This document shows, one piece after another, positions 11,055-23,036 of a stretch of 64,000 bases of DNA. The translations under genes were made by a program, and so were the position numbers. The stretch spans positions 2,790,001 through 2,854,000 of the forward strand of contig JACTVC010000004.1 of NCBI GenBank assembly GCA_018417955.1. The letters run 5' to 3'. Position 1 is the first letter of the stretch. Each line of letters starts with the position of its first letter. This DNA is from Laccaria trichodermophora (lineage: Eukaryota > Basidiomycota > Agaricomycetes > Agaricales > Hydnangiaceae). A model generated the notes under the pieces. That model was not told where the DNA came from and searched no databases. It saw only the letters and a program-made list of their open reading frames with translations.

Positions 11055-11194
11055 CAGCCTATACAGCTACATTTAACTATTATACTAGACAGTTGCCCAC
11101 CAGTCTGATGGATCACACTGGGCCACTACCGAGGTTGGCAGTTTTCGTGCTCACCAATCTGTACCTACATACTTGGTCACATGACAGTCCTACT

Positions 11195-11740
11195 GCCCAT
11201 CATCATGTACCCTCGTTGTCGTTGTGCGCCCCCCTTCGTCATCGTCATGCACCCCCCTTCATCATCGTCGTGCGCCCTCTTCGTCGTCGCCATGCGCCCT
11301 CTTCGTCGTTGTTGTGCGCCCCCTTTGTCATCGTCGTGCGCCCTCCCCACCGTTGTTGTGCGCCCTCTTCGTTGTTGTTGTGCGCCCTCTTCGTCTTCGT
11401 CATGCGCCTTCTTCGTCGTTGTTGTGCACCCTCCCCACTGTTGTTGTGCGCCTTCTTCGTCGTTGTTGTGCGCCCTCTTCATCGTTGTTGTGCACCCTCT
11501 TCGTCGTTGTTGTGTGCCCTTCCTGCCGTCGTTGTGCACCCTCTTCATCGCCGTTGTGCGCCCTCTTGGTCGTCGTCATGCGCCCTCTTCATCGTCGTTG
11601 TGCACCCTCTTCGTCGCCGTTGTGCACCCTCCTCGTCATTGTGCGCCCTTGTCGTCGTTGTCATGCGCCCTTGTCGTTGTTGTTGTGCACCCTCGCCGTC
11701 GTCGTTGTGTGCCCTTGAGCGTGCTCTTCATTGTTGTATA
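11195..11740 (+). repeat. Subterminal minisatellite of the KDZ-B element (left end)
   Basis: About 550 bases of diverged units of roughly 20-24 bases built from GTTGTGCGCCCTCTTCGTCG. All six frames stay partly open because of composition. The right end of the same element (42430-42600) holds a related GACGACGAGGGGCGGGC array. From 11740 to 11967 I see only the 3' flank of the accessory gene. Confidence 0.8.
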
Positions 11741-11967
11741 TGATGACAAGTGCTTCCCTGTACAGCTGAAGTAGAAGTAGAATAATTTGTTCGATGAAAA
11801 AGACATACCTGATTTCAATTCATCAACCCACCTTAAGCTTGCAGGGGAGATAAGATCCAACAGTATATATATCTCTCAAGCCTAAGATCCACACAGTCAT
11901 CTAAAAACAATTTAGCCCCCACCCCCCACATTGTCCTATACCCCACCTCAGGCTCCCAATCCCATCT

Positions 11968-12769
11968 TCAGCTAGGCGTATCCTCTTTCAGCATCGATTC
12001 CAACACAAAATGAAGGTCTTCTACCCACAACAACCAGAGTGGCGAATCACCAGCATTACAGGCCCGACCCCAGAGAAACAGCCCACCCAACACGCTCAGC
12101 AGACCATTGAGACCTGGCTTGCGCAGGCTCGACCAATCCCCAGAACCCTTTCCCAAAGTCCCACCAGACCCCAGACGCCAATCAGGCTGGAGAGCCTTCC
12201 ACCACAATCCGAAGTTTTCAGAAAAAGCGGCCTCATCCTCAATCTCCGGTTCATATGCTCCTGCTCTCCTTCGCTTCATCCATTCCCCCACGATTGAAGG
12301 GCGCTGAACACTTGTCAAGCGTTTGCCAATCTCAGCATAGGCGTGGCGACGTTCAAACAACGCCCAGAGCTTGACCACGTCCTGCCAAGTCTTGCCAAGA
12401 TCCACCGAGCTAAGCAAAGCCAATGCTGCTGTAAACCACGCCGGGCCATCCCCCTCAGTCGGACTGGGGGTGGAGGGATTTGGAATGGTAGAGGGTGTTG
12501 TTTGGGAGGGCTTGGGAGAGGGAGGAAGTGGGGATGAACGTGTGATAACTTTCTTCGACATCTTCGCGCGTGCCTTCAATCTCCCTGACGTTGAACCTGG
12601 CCTTCTCCTCTCTTCTCCTTGAACCACGTCTAACCCAGACCGTTTCGCCTTCTTACCACCAACCCCTGCCACGTCCGCCACCTCATCTCGCTTTCTTTTC
12701 CCCCCTGCGTTGCTGCCATCAGCCCTCTTTTTCTTTGCATTATCGACCTCTTCATTGGCCCCCTTTTGT
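11968..12769 (-). pseudogene. KDZ-B accessory gene, C-terminal part (separated by inversion)
   Basis: This is the 3' part of a large accessory gene whose 5' part lies at 24779-26530 on the other strand. The frame is open from 12769 (codons for KGANEEVDNAKKKR) to the stop at 11968. A basic nuclear-type stretch KRKRDEVADVAGVGG is followed by a Ser/Pro linker and then the conserved block WFTAALALL, VVKLWALFERRHAY, WWKALQPDWR and GLNGLLSVLGGLFLWG. The same block (WWIAIQPKWR ... GLYTMVVALSWW) ends the accessory gene of the 10.57-kb element. I recall such 'WWxALQPxWR' proteins as an expanded family in Agaricomycetes; their function is not known to me. The junction at 12769 is exactly the TSD CTTTTGT beside element copy B, and the missing half ends in the same TSD. 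Confidence 0.8.
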
Positions 12770-15700
12770 CACCCATAGCTGTAAGACTATGCCTTGTATA
12801 TTGGACTAATCCACCCATACCTATTGCGTAGAGGATGGAAATATCCAGGTTCTTTGGGATGTGGACTGGTCCAGGGAGCCCTCCACATTATAATTCAGGG
12901 TATTCCTAAATATCCATTGATGTCCTGTATTTGTTTTTCAGCCAATATGTCAATATCTGCAAACAAACCACTGTTTTGGGCTCAACAACAATGTTTTTGC
13001 TTCTGCATGTGTTTCTCCAACATGAAAGCCTTGCAAATCATTCCAAATATATCCTGTATGTTATTTACGTTTAATAGAATTGGTTCCTCATGTGTTCGTA
13101 TTTCAGAAATAGATGGATTGGGTCAACCAACTTCGGATGACCTTTGAGGATTGATGCTCCTACACAACAAATGTAAACAATTCCAAATGCTTATTCTACG
13201 GAGATCCTTTGTGCCCTACAGCTTTGTTCGTCATAGAAAGAACATCTGAAACTTACCATATATATATACTATAATGTTCTGACAATCCTCAATAGTTTCC
13301 CTCTGTCAAATCTGACGGAAATAAGCTGGATGGGACAAACCCTTTTTGGATGACTTTGGGGCTTTAGACGCCGTTGGTACACAAATGTAAACAACGTCGA
13401 AATCAAATTAAAAAAAGGGTACTCTATGACATGACATACAGGGCAAGAAAACCAGGCAGAAAGTAATACGGAATCTGAGTATACAAACATGTACACTGCT
13501 CCCAACGACCTCATGAAAACAGCTAAGCCCTCGTCAAACATCTTACAGACCTGCCAACCAAATCCTCCCCTGCTCAATCGTACCGTTCACAAAACACTGC
13601 AGCAAATCAGCATATCCTCGACTCGGTTATACGCTTACCGTTACCGCGTGTCGAAGTTGCGTCGTTGGTGTCCTATATCGTCACCGTGCCGCCGTTGTCC
13701 TGGGCGTCGTAGTGCCGTCGTCGGCGTCCCGTTTCCGTGTCTTGTCGCGTCGTCGTTGTCCGGTGACGCCGTCCCTTGTCGTTGTCGACCTGTTGTTGTT
13801 GTCCGTCCTCGTATTGATTGTCTCCCGTCATGTTGAGTCGGTCCGATGGCGAGTAATAACGAGTTTGATTGCCAGGGCGCTGTTGACGACGTGACACCTA
13901 GGTTATGTATGATTAGGGGAGTGGGGGGAGGCGGTATATCAGCAAACCTGGGTTGGTGATTGTGCTGGTGATGCTCTCGTCCCCCGTCGTCGTTCGAGTG
14001 GTGGTGATCGTGGGCGCTCATCGCCATCCATGGGTGGTGGGAACTCGTGGCCCCTCGTTGTTCGTTGGTTGTGGTGGTGATATGTGGTTGCCATCATTGG
14101 GGAAGGGCGATGCTGCGTCGTAGTCGGTTCTTGGCGGCATAGGTGTCGTCGTCCTGAAAGTCGATATCAACGTGGCACGCCCGGATGGACTGGTGACACG
14201 TCAACCATTTTGTGGGAACGCCGTTGGCATAGACGATCGATCCGATTAAGTGCGAGGGGTGGTCTTGTAAGATGAACTCACCTAGAAAACATCCCCAGCC
14301 CGCCCCTTTGTGAAACCCGAATGTCAAAATGACTTCCCAACGGATAAGAGGAAAACTTACAGCATCGAAAAGCTCCGCCTCGCCGAAATCCATGAGTCGG
14401 AATGGTATGACTTGTTGGATGTACGGCGTGTATTGTTGTTGTCAGATGGTGGGCACTCGTCGCCGCCTGTGAGTGGTGGGCATTCGTGGCTCGTCGCCGT
14501 CCATGGGTGGTGGGTGGGCATTCGTGGCTCGTCGCCGTCCATGGGTGGTGGGTGGGCACTCGTGGCCCATTGTTGTTTGGGGGGACTGCGTGGTGGGCTA
14601 TCACTATCGTTAGTGGAGGGTGGTGGTGGTGGTGGTGGATCATCGTCGTCGTCGCTCGTTGTGGGACTGGTATCATGGGCGTCGTTGTTTTGAAAGTCGT
14701 TGACGACGTGGCACGCCCGGGTTGACCGTTGGCGTACCATATCAGCAATTTGGCAGTGGCGCTGTTGCTGTATACCTATGAGATATGAAGGGGTGCTCCT
14801 CGAGAATAAGCTCACCTTCATTAAGTTCGCATCCAGCGAACATCCCCAGGTCCTTTCTCCGTTGAACTCCCGAATGTCGAAGTTGCTGGTGGTCGTCATT
14901 TGAGCGTGGTTGATAATCGTCGATTCGATAGTCGACGACTCGGGACGTTAATGAGGGCTTGATTGGAGTGGGAGACCAACGATGAGTCGATCTTCGAGCG
15001 GAAGGGCGAGTCGATGGTTGAGCGGAAGGCATGATTGGGGTGGCAGAGACGTCGATGTGGTTGCTCAACCACCCATCAACAGCGCTCGGAAAATGCCGAG
15101 CGCTGAAGGAGTGCTGCATGCACTCGCTCGCGCACTCGTTCTTGAAGGGGGAAAATATATATAAAAGCACATTTAGAGGTTCTAAGGAATAGTACTATCA
15201 TTTGAGATAGGTAGCATTATGTATCTACTGGGCAGGGAGTAAAAGTCAGAAAAGTTTTAATCTACACCTGAGATTCCGGCACTTTCAGTTACTTTACTGT
15301 GACCCTCTACATACCTATCCCATTACTTGTATCTCCACAACCCTCTCATTTCCATAAAACTTTGTGAGTCCATTCAGTTTGTCATTCTGAATATCTCTAT
15401 GTAAATTTTATGGCCATTGGATTGTTTTAGTGGACACAATATAGTTAAAGTCACAAGAAATCTACTCTATTCAATGACTTTCACAACCAATCCTTCATTA
15501 TCAAAGTGAATACAGTACTCACAAATTTTATATGAACATCCACCTTTAGCTAGGAAGAGGTGAATCTGATTCCCTCAAAATTGGGCAAGCAGAGCAAGAT
15601 TTCCCATCACAATTCTATGTTTTGTAACCCTCCTAAAAATTTAAAAAGATGGAACAAGACTTTCAGGTATGTTCTTTCACTCAAAATCTGACACTGCCTG

Positions 15701-17308
15701 TCCTAATATTATTTTACTCATGCACTGAATGCTGGTAGGCTATAGCTGGCATGAATTAGCTTACAAGTTGCTGGAATGATATGTTTTTGACATTTGAAGA
15801 CAGATATACACCCTTCTCCACAACTTTTAACCAACTTTTGATAAGAGAGAAGCCCAATGTTGTAAATTAAACATGCTGCTATGTATTACTAATGTCAGTG
15901 TAGTGTTCCCTTCCTCTACTGGCTCAATTTCAGTTGTTTTTCCGATGTTTTTGATGTTTTTGAAAAGTTTGCATCTATTTGTCTATGGCTTCGAACTCGT
16001 CATCCAAGTTCACAATGTGGCATCCATCCACTTGCGAGGGCACCATGAACACAAAAAATGAAAAACTGGGCTATCATTTACTTTTAGAGTACTAACATGT
16101 TTATGTTTTGGTAAATATACAAGTGGAAAGGATGAATAACCGTGCCTTTTGAGGCTCTGGGCACATGGAGGCAACTGTTTGTATCTGTGTGGCAACACCT
16201 TTGGCAACGTCATCCAGCTGGAACTTGACCCATCCATCCGAAAAGCTGGTGAATTGAAGTACAAAATACATACTATATGACACAAACCAGTTGCAACTGA
16301 GGAAATATGAACTCAATAGCATCAATAATTTGAATGACACCCTCCAAAGTGTATTTTCCTCTTGGAAACTACCTTTGTTGACACTTGTTTGTTACCTAGA
16401 AGCCCTGAAGAGAAAAAGGTCATCCGGAACACAACTTGTGCATCCATCATATCCACACCTCTGATTGAGGCGGAATTTTTTTGAAAAAATCCGAAATACA
16501 TTTCTACATCACATGGTAGCTCTGAGTAGCTGCAACACAAGATTTGAAGGAGAAAAATGAGAACTATCACAATTAGAGTATTCTGGTGAAATGCAGCTTT
16601 TTCAAAGGGATTTTGACATGAAAAAAACATATGTGGATGCTCTTCTGGCAAGAAAAACATACACAGAATATAGGGGGGCATACCAGTCATCAATACTGGT
16701 CCAGGATGTACTATTTCTGACAATTTTAAATCATAAAATATAACTGAGCTATATTTAGATTTCTGATAAATCACAAACATTATCCCAAGAAAAACATATG
16801 TGAATGCTCTTTAGGCAAACAAAACATTCACAGAATACAGGAAAACATACCAGTCATCAATGCTGATCCTGGATGTACCATTTCTAAAAATTTTTAAACA
16901 TATCTGAGCTATATTTAGATTTGAAACATTCTGGATCCCAAGAAAAAACATATCTGGATGCTCTTTGGGAAAACAAAACATACAGGAAAACATACCAGTC
17001 ATCAATACTGATCCAGGATGTTCCATTTTTAATTATAAAACATCTGAGCTATATTTAGATTTGTAATAAATCACAAACATTCAGAAAGAAACTGAGGCTA
17101 AAAATAGATGCTATAGAACCATTTTCTTTCAGAAAACCTATTCTAGGGGTATATTTTATTATAGGTGGAAATTTTTAGAAACATTTTTATAATTGAAATG
17201 GGTGCTGGAAACTTTTGCTTTTTGGCAAGTGGACATATCCATGCTCTACGCAATAGAAAAAGGTGGGCAGGTCCAGCACAATTTGGTCAATTCTTACAGC
17301 TAGGGCTG
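12770..17308 (-). mobile_element. 4539-bp non-autonomous element, copy B (inverted)
   Basis: Same length and near-identical sequence to copy A but in reverse orientation: it starts CACCCATAGCTG on the plus strand and ends AGCTAGGGCTG. Its two flanks do not match each other (CTTTTGT left, CATGTAC right). CTTTTGT matches the complement of the left flank of copy C (ACAAAAG), and CATGTAC matches the complement of its right flank (GTACATG). Copy B is therefore a recombinant made of the ends of two different insertions, marking one edge of an inversion. It has no coding content. Confidence 0.92.
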
Positions 17309-20308
17309 CATGTACGCGATCAATTACGGCCCGTGACCTCGTTCCCTCTCTCTGCCCCCTGACATGCTTGTGTTTGAAAAGGACCATCCGCGCCTTTATG
17401 CGAAGAATTTGGCGAATGTTGTCCAAGGAATCGTTGCATTGCGCCACGCGTAGTTTCTCCTCAATGCTCGAGAGCCTTGGTGGACAAATGGAGGCCCGTG
17501 AAGCAGCAGAGAGTGTTGATGGGAGCCAAAGGTCAATGTCCTCTGGGTGATTGGTGGCAGAGGGTGGCCGGAATTCTTGGGATCGAACGGTGGAAGTTGG
17601 ATGCTGATCTTGCAAGACCTGGAGGGAATGAACTCCAGGCATGTAAACGTCTTGTAATCTCTCCCAGGTTCTGATCTTGGCACGTAAAACATTCCGAAGC
17701 TCCGTTAAGGACGATTCCTGGCAGGAGGTTCCTGTTGCAGCCTTAGACTTGGCCATTTCACGAATGCGACGCCTAGAGCGTTGGTCAGAGCCTGTAGCCA
17801 ATTAAGAGAACCAAAATACTTACTGGGATTCCTCTAGTTCCAGCCCCAGAATGACAAATGAAGACATGTTCGTCACATTTGGGGACTCCAGCCCTTTGTC
17901 TAGTCTGTCCTCCTCCTCCTCCGCTAGATCCTTCCTAATCTGCGCCTCAGTTAGATTTTTCCCCCCAGTTATGAATGGGTTCTTCGCCTTCTTCGGAAAT
18001 GGCGCTCTGTCCCACTCTTCACAAACACGCTCCCACTCCAGCACCAGCCTTGCGGGCAGTGTTTCCGTCAGCCCACGATGGCCCTCAACCTGAATGTTTC
18101 GTTCCCGCACAGCGTTCTTATATTTTCGCATCAAAGTCTTGCCTAGGAATTGGCTCTCAGTGATGAAAGGGTTAGAATTAGGCAAGTACATACCCATACT
18201 GGTATACTTGCACCAATTCCAAAAGCCAAGATGGTCGTCGATAACATCATGGCGTGAACCCGGCCCTTGCGTCTTCGTTGCATTTCCAAGCGCGTTGTGT
18301 GCTGCCCAGATCCTCTCAGGACATTCGCCATCTGTCATGCCCATGCCTGGGGACAACTTGCATGAATACTCCTGGTGCCTAGCTTGGCCATGCGCCGGCT
18401 CGTGGAATGCGGGAATCTGTGGGCGCATTTTCAATTGCCCCACTCGCCTCAAGTCGTCTGGCCAGTGTTGTTCGATTCGGCCATAAAGCCCCTTGAACCA
18501 TTGACAGGCTATGTCATAACTTATGACAACGAATTGGTCTGGTGACACGTCGCCCACAGCTGAGGCGAAGATGTAATCCATATTTGCATATCTAGCTCAT
18601 TGCCGATCAGGAAACAGAGAGAAAAATATAGTCGAGTAGCGTACCTTTCCCCCTTTTGTAAATTCCCAACACTGTTCGGCAATATCGTCTCTCCTCTCGC
18701 ACACGAAACACCTCCCACCCCAGTGTACCTCAAGCCTTTCGCAAACTTCGTGTTGGCCTTAGCCAAGGCAGCAAAACCCACACAGGTGCTGATCTGAATG
18801 TTTAGTCAGAACAGACAACCAGGAACGCCTGCAAGAACTCACATCCGCGTCACTTGCACGACTCAAAACATATTCCTCATAGCCACGCCTGGGCACCATG
18901 TAAGCCATCCCTATTCCGAGCCCAGGGTCACTAGTGTATGACGAGACAAGTTGATTCTTAAGTCGAAAGTTGGCATCCATGCAGTAGAAGATATAGTAGA
19001 GATATCTGTGAAAAAGACGTTAGGACCGTGAGCATTCCGACAGAGAGCCTACCACTCACTTAGAATCATCTGGTGCTTTCTCCCAGCCTTCAGGAAGGTT
19101 GATCCCTGGGTATGGACAATGTGGGCAGAGCACTGCAAGTGTGCCAGGCTTGACTGACTCAATCCCTAACGGATCCTTTGCCACATCAACATTGTGAGCC
19201 ACCCCACCCCTCTTCAACATCTTCAGGTGCCGGAATTGGAGGATCGTTCGAAGGAGTTGTCGATATCGCGACTTGGGCACTGAAACCCCCGTATTGTTCG
19301 TCTCCTTCTCCAGCGCCCTGTAGAAGTCATATGTGGATGCCTTTGAGGTGAGGGTGAGGTGATGTAGGAGTCGAAGCAACGTGAAAGTCGAACAGGTCTT
19401 CGGAATGAGTTGGCTGGCTGGGTAAAGCCCTCATCGAAGGAGTTGAACGTGTTTGGGAACTGCAACCTCACAGTTGCAGTAATCAATGGCAACGTCGTGA
19501 ATGCCATTCGTGTGAAGAACGCGAAGGTCGGCATGGCAACGCTCAGGAACAGAGCATCGCATGGTCGTATGATTGAGTTGGACACGAAGGCCGAGCTGCT
19601 TGAGCGACGTCTTGACAAAGTGGGTTTCGGCCCATCTCTATGATTGCCTTAGTCAGGCTAAGTCTTCCCAAATGAGTAGGATAACGTACCTCGATAATGT
19701 GGAATGGATTCAGTCTGTGACGCTGAACACAGCAAGTCCTACAGACCAAATCAGGCATGAAGCAATCCAAGCACCGAAATTCCGGTGCTCCTGCAACTTC
19801 TATGCCCCTCAAAGCACAATCAGGACAGGTTTTCACCTTCCGAAAATCGCCTCTTCCCTCCCACCGGAGAAATTCGTCAAGGTATGTGGCACGATGTTTT
19901 TTCTTCCAAAAAATATGAGGGCGCTTCTACAAGTCATGGGATGAGGACGTCATGGGCAAGGAAAGGTAGACGGAAACTTACTGAAAGCTTGCTCTTCACC
20001 CGTCTCTTCTTCTGAGGCAAGGGCTCCGTCACAATGTCTGCCTCTACTTCCTCTTCAAACCACTCTGAGCTGGGATCTAAACCCAATTGAATGTCGTCTG
20101 TGGGAGCCCAAGAATCACCCTCAAGCAGAGCGGTGCAGCCCCTTTGTGGGGAACGCGGAGTTTCGATGACATCGCTGCGCCAATTCACTCCAATCTCACG
20201 GGAGTGAATAACTTCGAAGTCGTCTTCCAAAGTTGCACGGTCATGGTAGGTCCCTGTTCGTCGACGTTTCGAAGGCCGAGAAAGAAAACCAATGCTGAAG
20301 TTGGACAT
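17309..20308 (-). pseudogene. KDZ-B transposase, N-terminal and catalytic part
   Basis: A KDZ-family transposase gene with short introns, predicted to cut and join the ends of its own element. Exons are about 20308-19982, 19926-19690, 19645-19062, 19010-18845, 18795-18640, 18590-17820 and the last from about 17800. The N-terminal cysteine cluster is CPDC ... CLDC ... CRTCC. Later motifs are GLRVQL, NGIHDVAIDYCNC, CPHCPYPGINLPEG, the acidic DANFRLK (about 18970), SYDIACQW (about 18510), and a region with GEC and Glu before IWAAHN; these fit the RNase H-fold DDE core. Two lesions: an in-frame TGA at 19431-19433, between VQLLR and GLYPAS, and truncation at 17309, where the reading enters element copy B. 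The missing C-terminus is at 41649-42428. The divergent TET/JBP gene starts about 300 bases away. Confidence 0.88.
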
Positions 20309-20615
20309 GAAGACTTGGTCGCCTTGAGGATGTTATGAGGAGATGATGCCACGCCGAGATTACTTGGTTGTGTTGCGTGACAAACAATGCATGGTTGCGC
20401 GTTCGTGACGGTTCGTGATTTTCACACCCATTCCCAATACCCATCCAAGGTGAGTTATATTGCTGCCCCTCCCCACACTGCACAACTTGTGTGAATACTC
20501 CGTTCCCGGGGAATACACACAACAAGTGTACTCACCTTCTTTGTGAATACTCCGATCCCGGGGAATACACATAAGAGACCCATTCATCCCGGTAGACTGC
20601 TTCTGACGCGTCATA
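20309..20615. promoter_or_regulatory. Divergent intergenic region between KDZ-B transposase and TET/JBP gene
   Basis: This 307-base gap separates the transposase start (leftward) from the dioxygenase start (rightward), so it should hold both promoters. It contains a directly repeated block of about 35 bases (about 20488-20524 and 20540-20576), TGTGAATACTCCG, then a variable base, then TCCCGGGGAATACACA. The centre CCCGGG is palindromic. Two spaced copies of a dyad-containing word between divergent genes suggest a protein-binding site, but this is inference. Confidence 0.45.
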
Positions 20616-22158
20616 TTGCAGATGGCATGGAATGGCCGCGTCATTATCATCAAACCGGATATTTCTTTCTCCAACCTTGTCGTTGAGGGGCTGGCCTTTG
20701 AGATGGAGGAAGGTGCTCACGCCTTATTCAACAGCACCTCACCATGGACGACCCCTCCTTCTTCGGTTCCCAATTCTCCAAGTTTTCCCCCATCCTCTTC
20801 TCTGGAGCAACCAACAGAAGATACGCCTGACTATCTACTCTTAGACGACCACCTTCCCTCTGACCAATCCGTTTCTTTCAATGCCGACCAACCCACCCCA
20901 CGCGCTGCCTCAGGCCCCTCCACTCACAGCAAGAGACAGGGCCGCGTCAACCGAAACAAAAGGCGCCAATTGGAGCGTGTCCTTCAGAAAGAGGGGAATG
21001 CAAGGTGGGTGGACAACTACAAGGCACGGCCAAACATCCGGAAGAACCATGTCAGTGACGCTGTGCCACTCAAAACAAAGTTTGACAGCGCGAAATTGTC
21101 GATTGCATCCACCGGATACGTTGGCATTCGAGGCGATGGCTCCACGACCCTATACACGGTGGATCAACTGGTGGGACCACATTCACGCTTTCAGTTCGAC
21201 TACGTATCATGGACCGGCGAGTGAGTGACGGCAGTATTTCTTTCGACTTATATTTGAAATACAGAACAGAACGTCTATACCCGTCGGAGACCATGAGCAA
21301 CGCATCATCATGGTTTGTGGGGGAACCAACGCTGCATCATTCAAGGGGGTTGCCGAGGCTGTGGCGGAGGCACTGGAGGCTGCTCGGCCTCATTTCAAGC
21401 TGAGCAAGAAGGATCGGCGGCACAGGAGAGGCAAGTATCTCGCAAGGAATATGGGCATCTCGCACGGCGGAGGACAGACACGGCCAGGCGTACTACAGCA
21501 AGATCCCTCGGAGGTGGAGCTTATGGAAAGTCTTCGAAAACACGAGGCCTTTGTTCGATTGGCAGGCCATCAATCTGGTAGGCAAAGGTCGTCTCCCTTC
21601 AAACATTTCTGCTCAGCCAGCGAACTGATAGCCATCTTATCAACGTGGGCACCACGCCTTCACAAGTACTACGCCCACCATCTTCAGGTCCTTCTCGACC
21701 ACGACGATCAATTACAGCAGAACTTCGACAACAGCGTCTTCGCCTCATGCTGCTTCAACCTCGGGCCACAAACTGTTTGTTACCGACACAAGGACCATGC
21801 AAATCTACCCTTCGGCCTCTGCGCAATCACGTCTCTTGGACACTTTGATGCCAAGAAAGGCGGACATCTTGTTCTTTGGGATCTCCGGCTGGTCATTGAG
21901 TTTCCTGCCGGATCAACAATCCTGGTTCCTTCTGCCGCCGTCGCTCACTCCAACACCCCCATCCAACCCGGTGAGCGACGCTATAGCTTTACCCAGTTTA
22001 CCGCAGGCGGCCTCATCCGATGGGTGGACTACGGCTTTCAAAAGAAGGAGGTATACTTGGATGGGCTTTTGGAGGAGGAGCGTAACGCAGAGGAGCTGAA
22101 GGCATCCGAACAGTTGTCCATGGGATTATCTCTACTGTCTAAGATGAGCGAGTTATAG
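20616..22158 (+). CDS. TET/JBP-family 2-oxoglutarate/Fe(II) dioxygenase, transposon-borne
   Basis: Predicted to oxidise methylated bases in DNA using 2-oxoglutarate and Fe(II), as studied TET/JBP enzymes do with 5-methylcytosine or thymine. Two exons, 20616-21220 and 21270-22158 (donor GTGAGT, acceptor ACAG), give about 497 residues with no lesion. The N-terminal 130 residues are Ser/Pro-rich and probably disordered. The basic stretch KRQGRVNRNKRR resembles a nuclear signal. The C-terminal double-stranded beta-helix has metal ligands in YRHKDHANLPFG (His 375, Asp 377), GHFDAKKGGHLVLWDL, the distal His 428 in VAHSNTPI and the 2-oxoglutarate-binding Arg in GERRYSFTQ (438/439). It sits between the leftward transposase and the leftward hybrid-binding gene, as reported for KDZ-linked TET/JBP genes in basidiomycetes. 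The start may instead be the Met at residue 30. Confidence 0.9.
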
Positions 22159-22313
22159 TTAGCATACATAGATCACAAATATCACGCCTTCTTGCACTCT
22201 GAATTGTCGTCTGAATGGCCCATGGGTTTATCACTACTGTGCATCTAAGATGAGCAAGTTACAGCTAGCGTACATAGATCGCGAATATCAGGTCTTCTTC
22301 CACTCTGAATTGT
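22118..22313 (+). repeat. Tandem duplication of the TET/JBP gene end
   Basis: About 98 bases covering the last codons and 3' flank of the dioxygenase (word TCTAAGATGAGCRAGTTA, then CATACATAGATC and CACTCTGAATTG) are repeated directly with about 15 per cent divergence. Only the first copy is in frame. A further duplicated word, CAYATTTCATTTTGATTTGG, occurs at about 22585 and 22647. The rest of 22314-23036 is AT-rich intergenic sequence with no recognised feature. Confidence 0.7.
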
Positions 22314-23036
22314 GTACGCTTCAAGTTTGATAATACTCGAGTGCTCGATACCTCAAAAAAGAATGCCTCCAGAGGATCATGGCTTGGACATGGATGGACA
22401 TGGATAGCAATCATGATAATTTGGTACATTTGCGACGCATCTTGGCTAGTACATGCAGCACATGTATGGCATAAATACTTTCAATACTTACGGTACATGA
22501 GCATATTACAGGCATAAGTACTTATGGTACATAACTTCTCCTCGGCCCTCTTGAAAGGTACTGAGGTTCTATTCTACAGCTACATTTCATTTTGATTTGG
22601 GTCAATTTGGTCTTCACATTCCGTTCTTAAGCTATTCTACAGCGACATTTCATTTTGATTTGGGTCAATCGTTCTTAAGTTAAGGCCCCAATGAGTTGTA
22701 AAGCTTTCACATATCAACTGTTCATAAAATATGGCCTCCAATGAGTAGCAAGGCTTTCTTTCACATACGAACTTCTCAATATTACTTTCATCAATACTCA
22801 AGTGCATAATTCGTCCATTCAACCATCTCTAAAGATACTGAGGAAGTACATAATTCGGTCTCTAAAGATCTAAAGATATATATCAGATCTCTCGCTTCTT
22901 GACTTTCCAACATTATCATATGTAGTATGGGGTAAGATCTCACATATGTGCAAATCAGGCGAAATCAAGGAAGCCGTTAGAATTCTGCATGTAGTACATA
23001 GGTAGTATGTATAAAACGATAGCACTATCAAACCCC

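Noticed and set aside
11177..11774. Several 120-290-codon frames near 11.2-11.7 kb
   Set aside because: They read through a minisatellite in all frames at once, so length carries no coding information.
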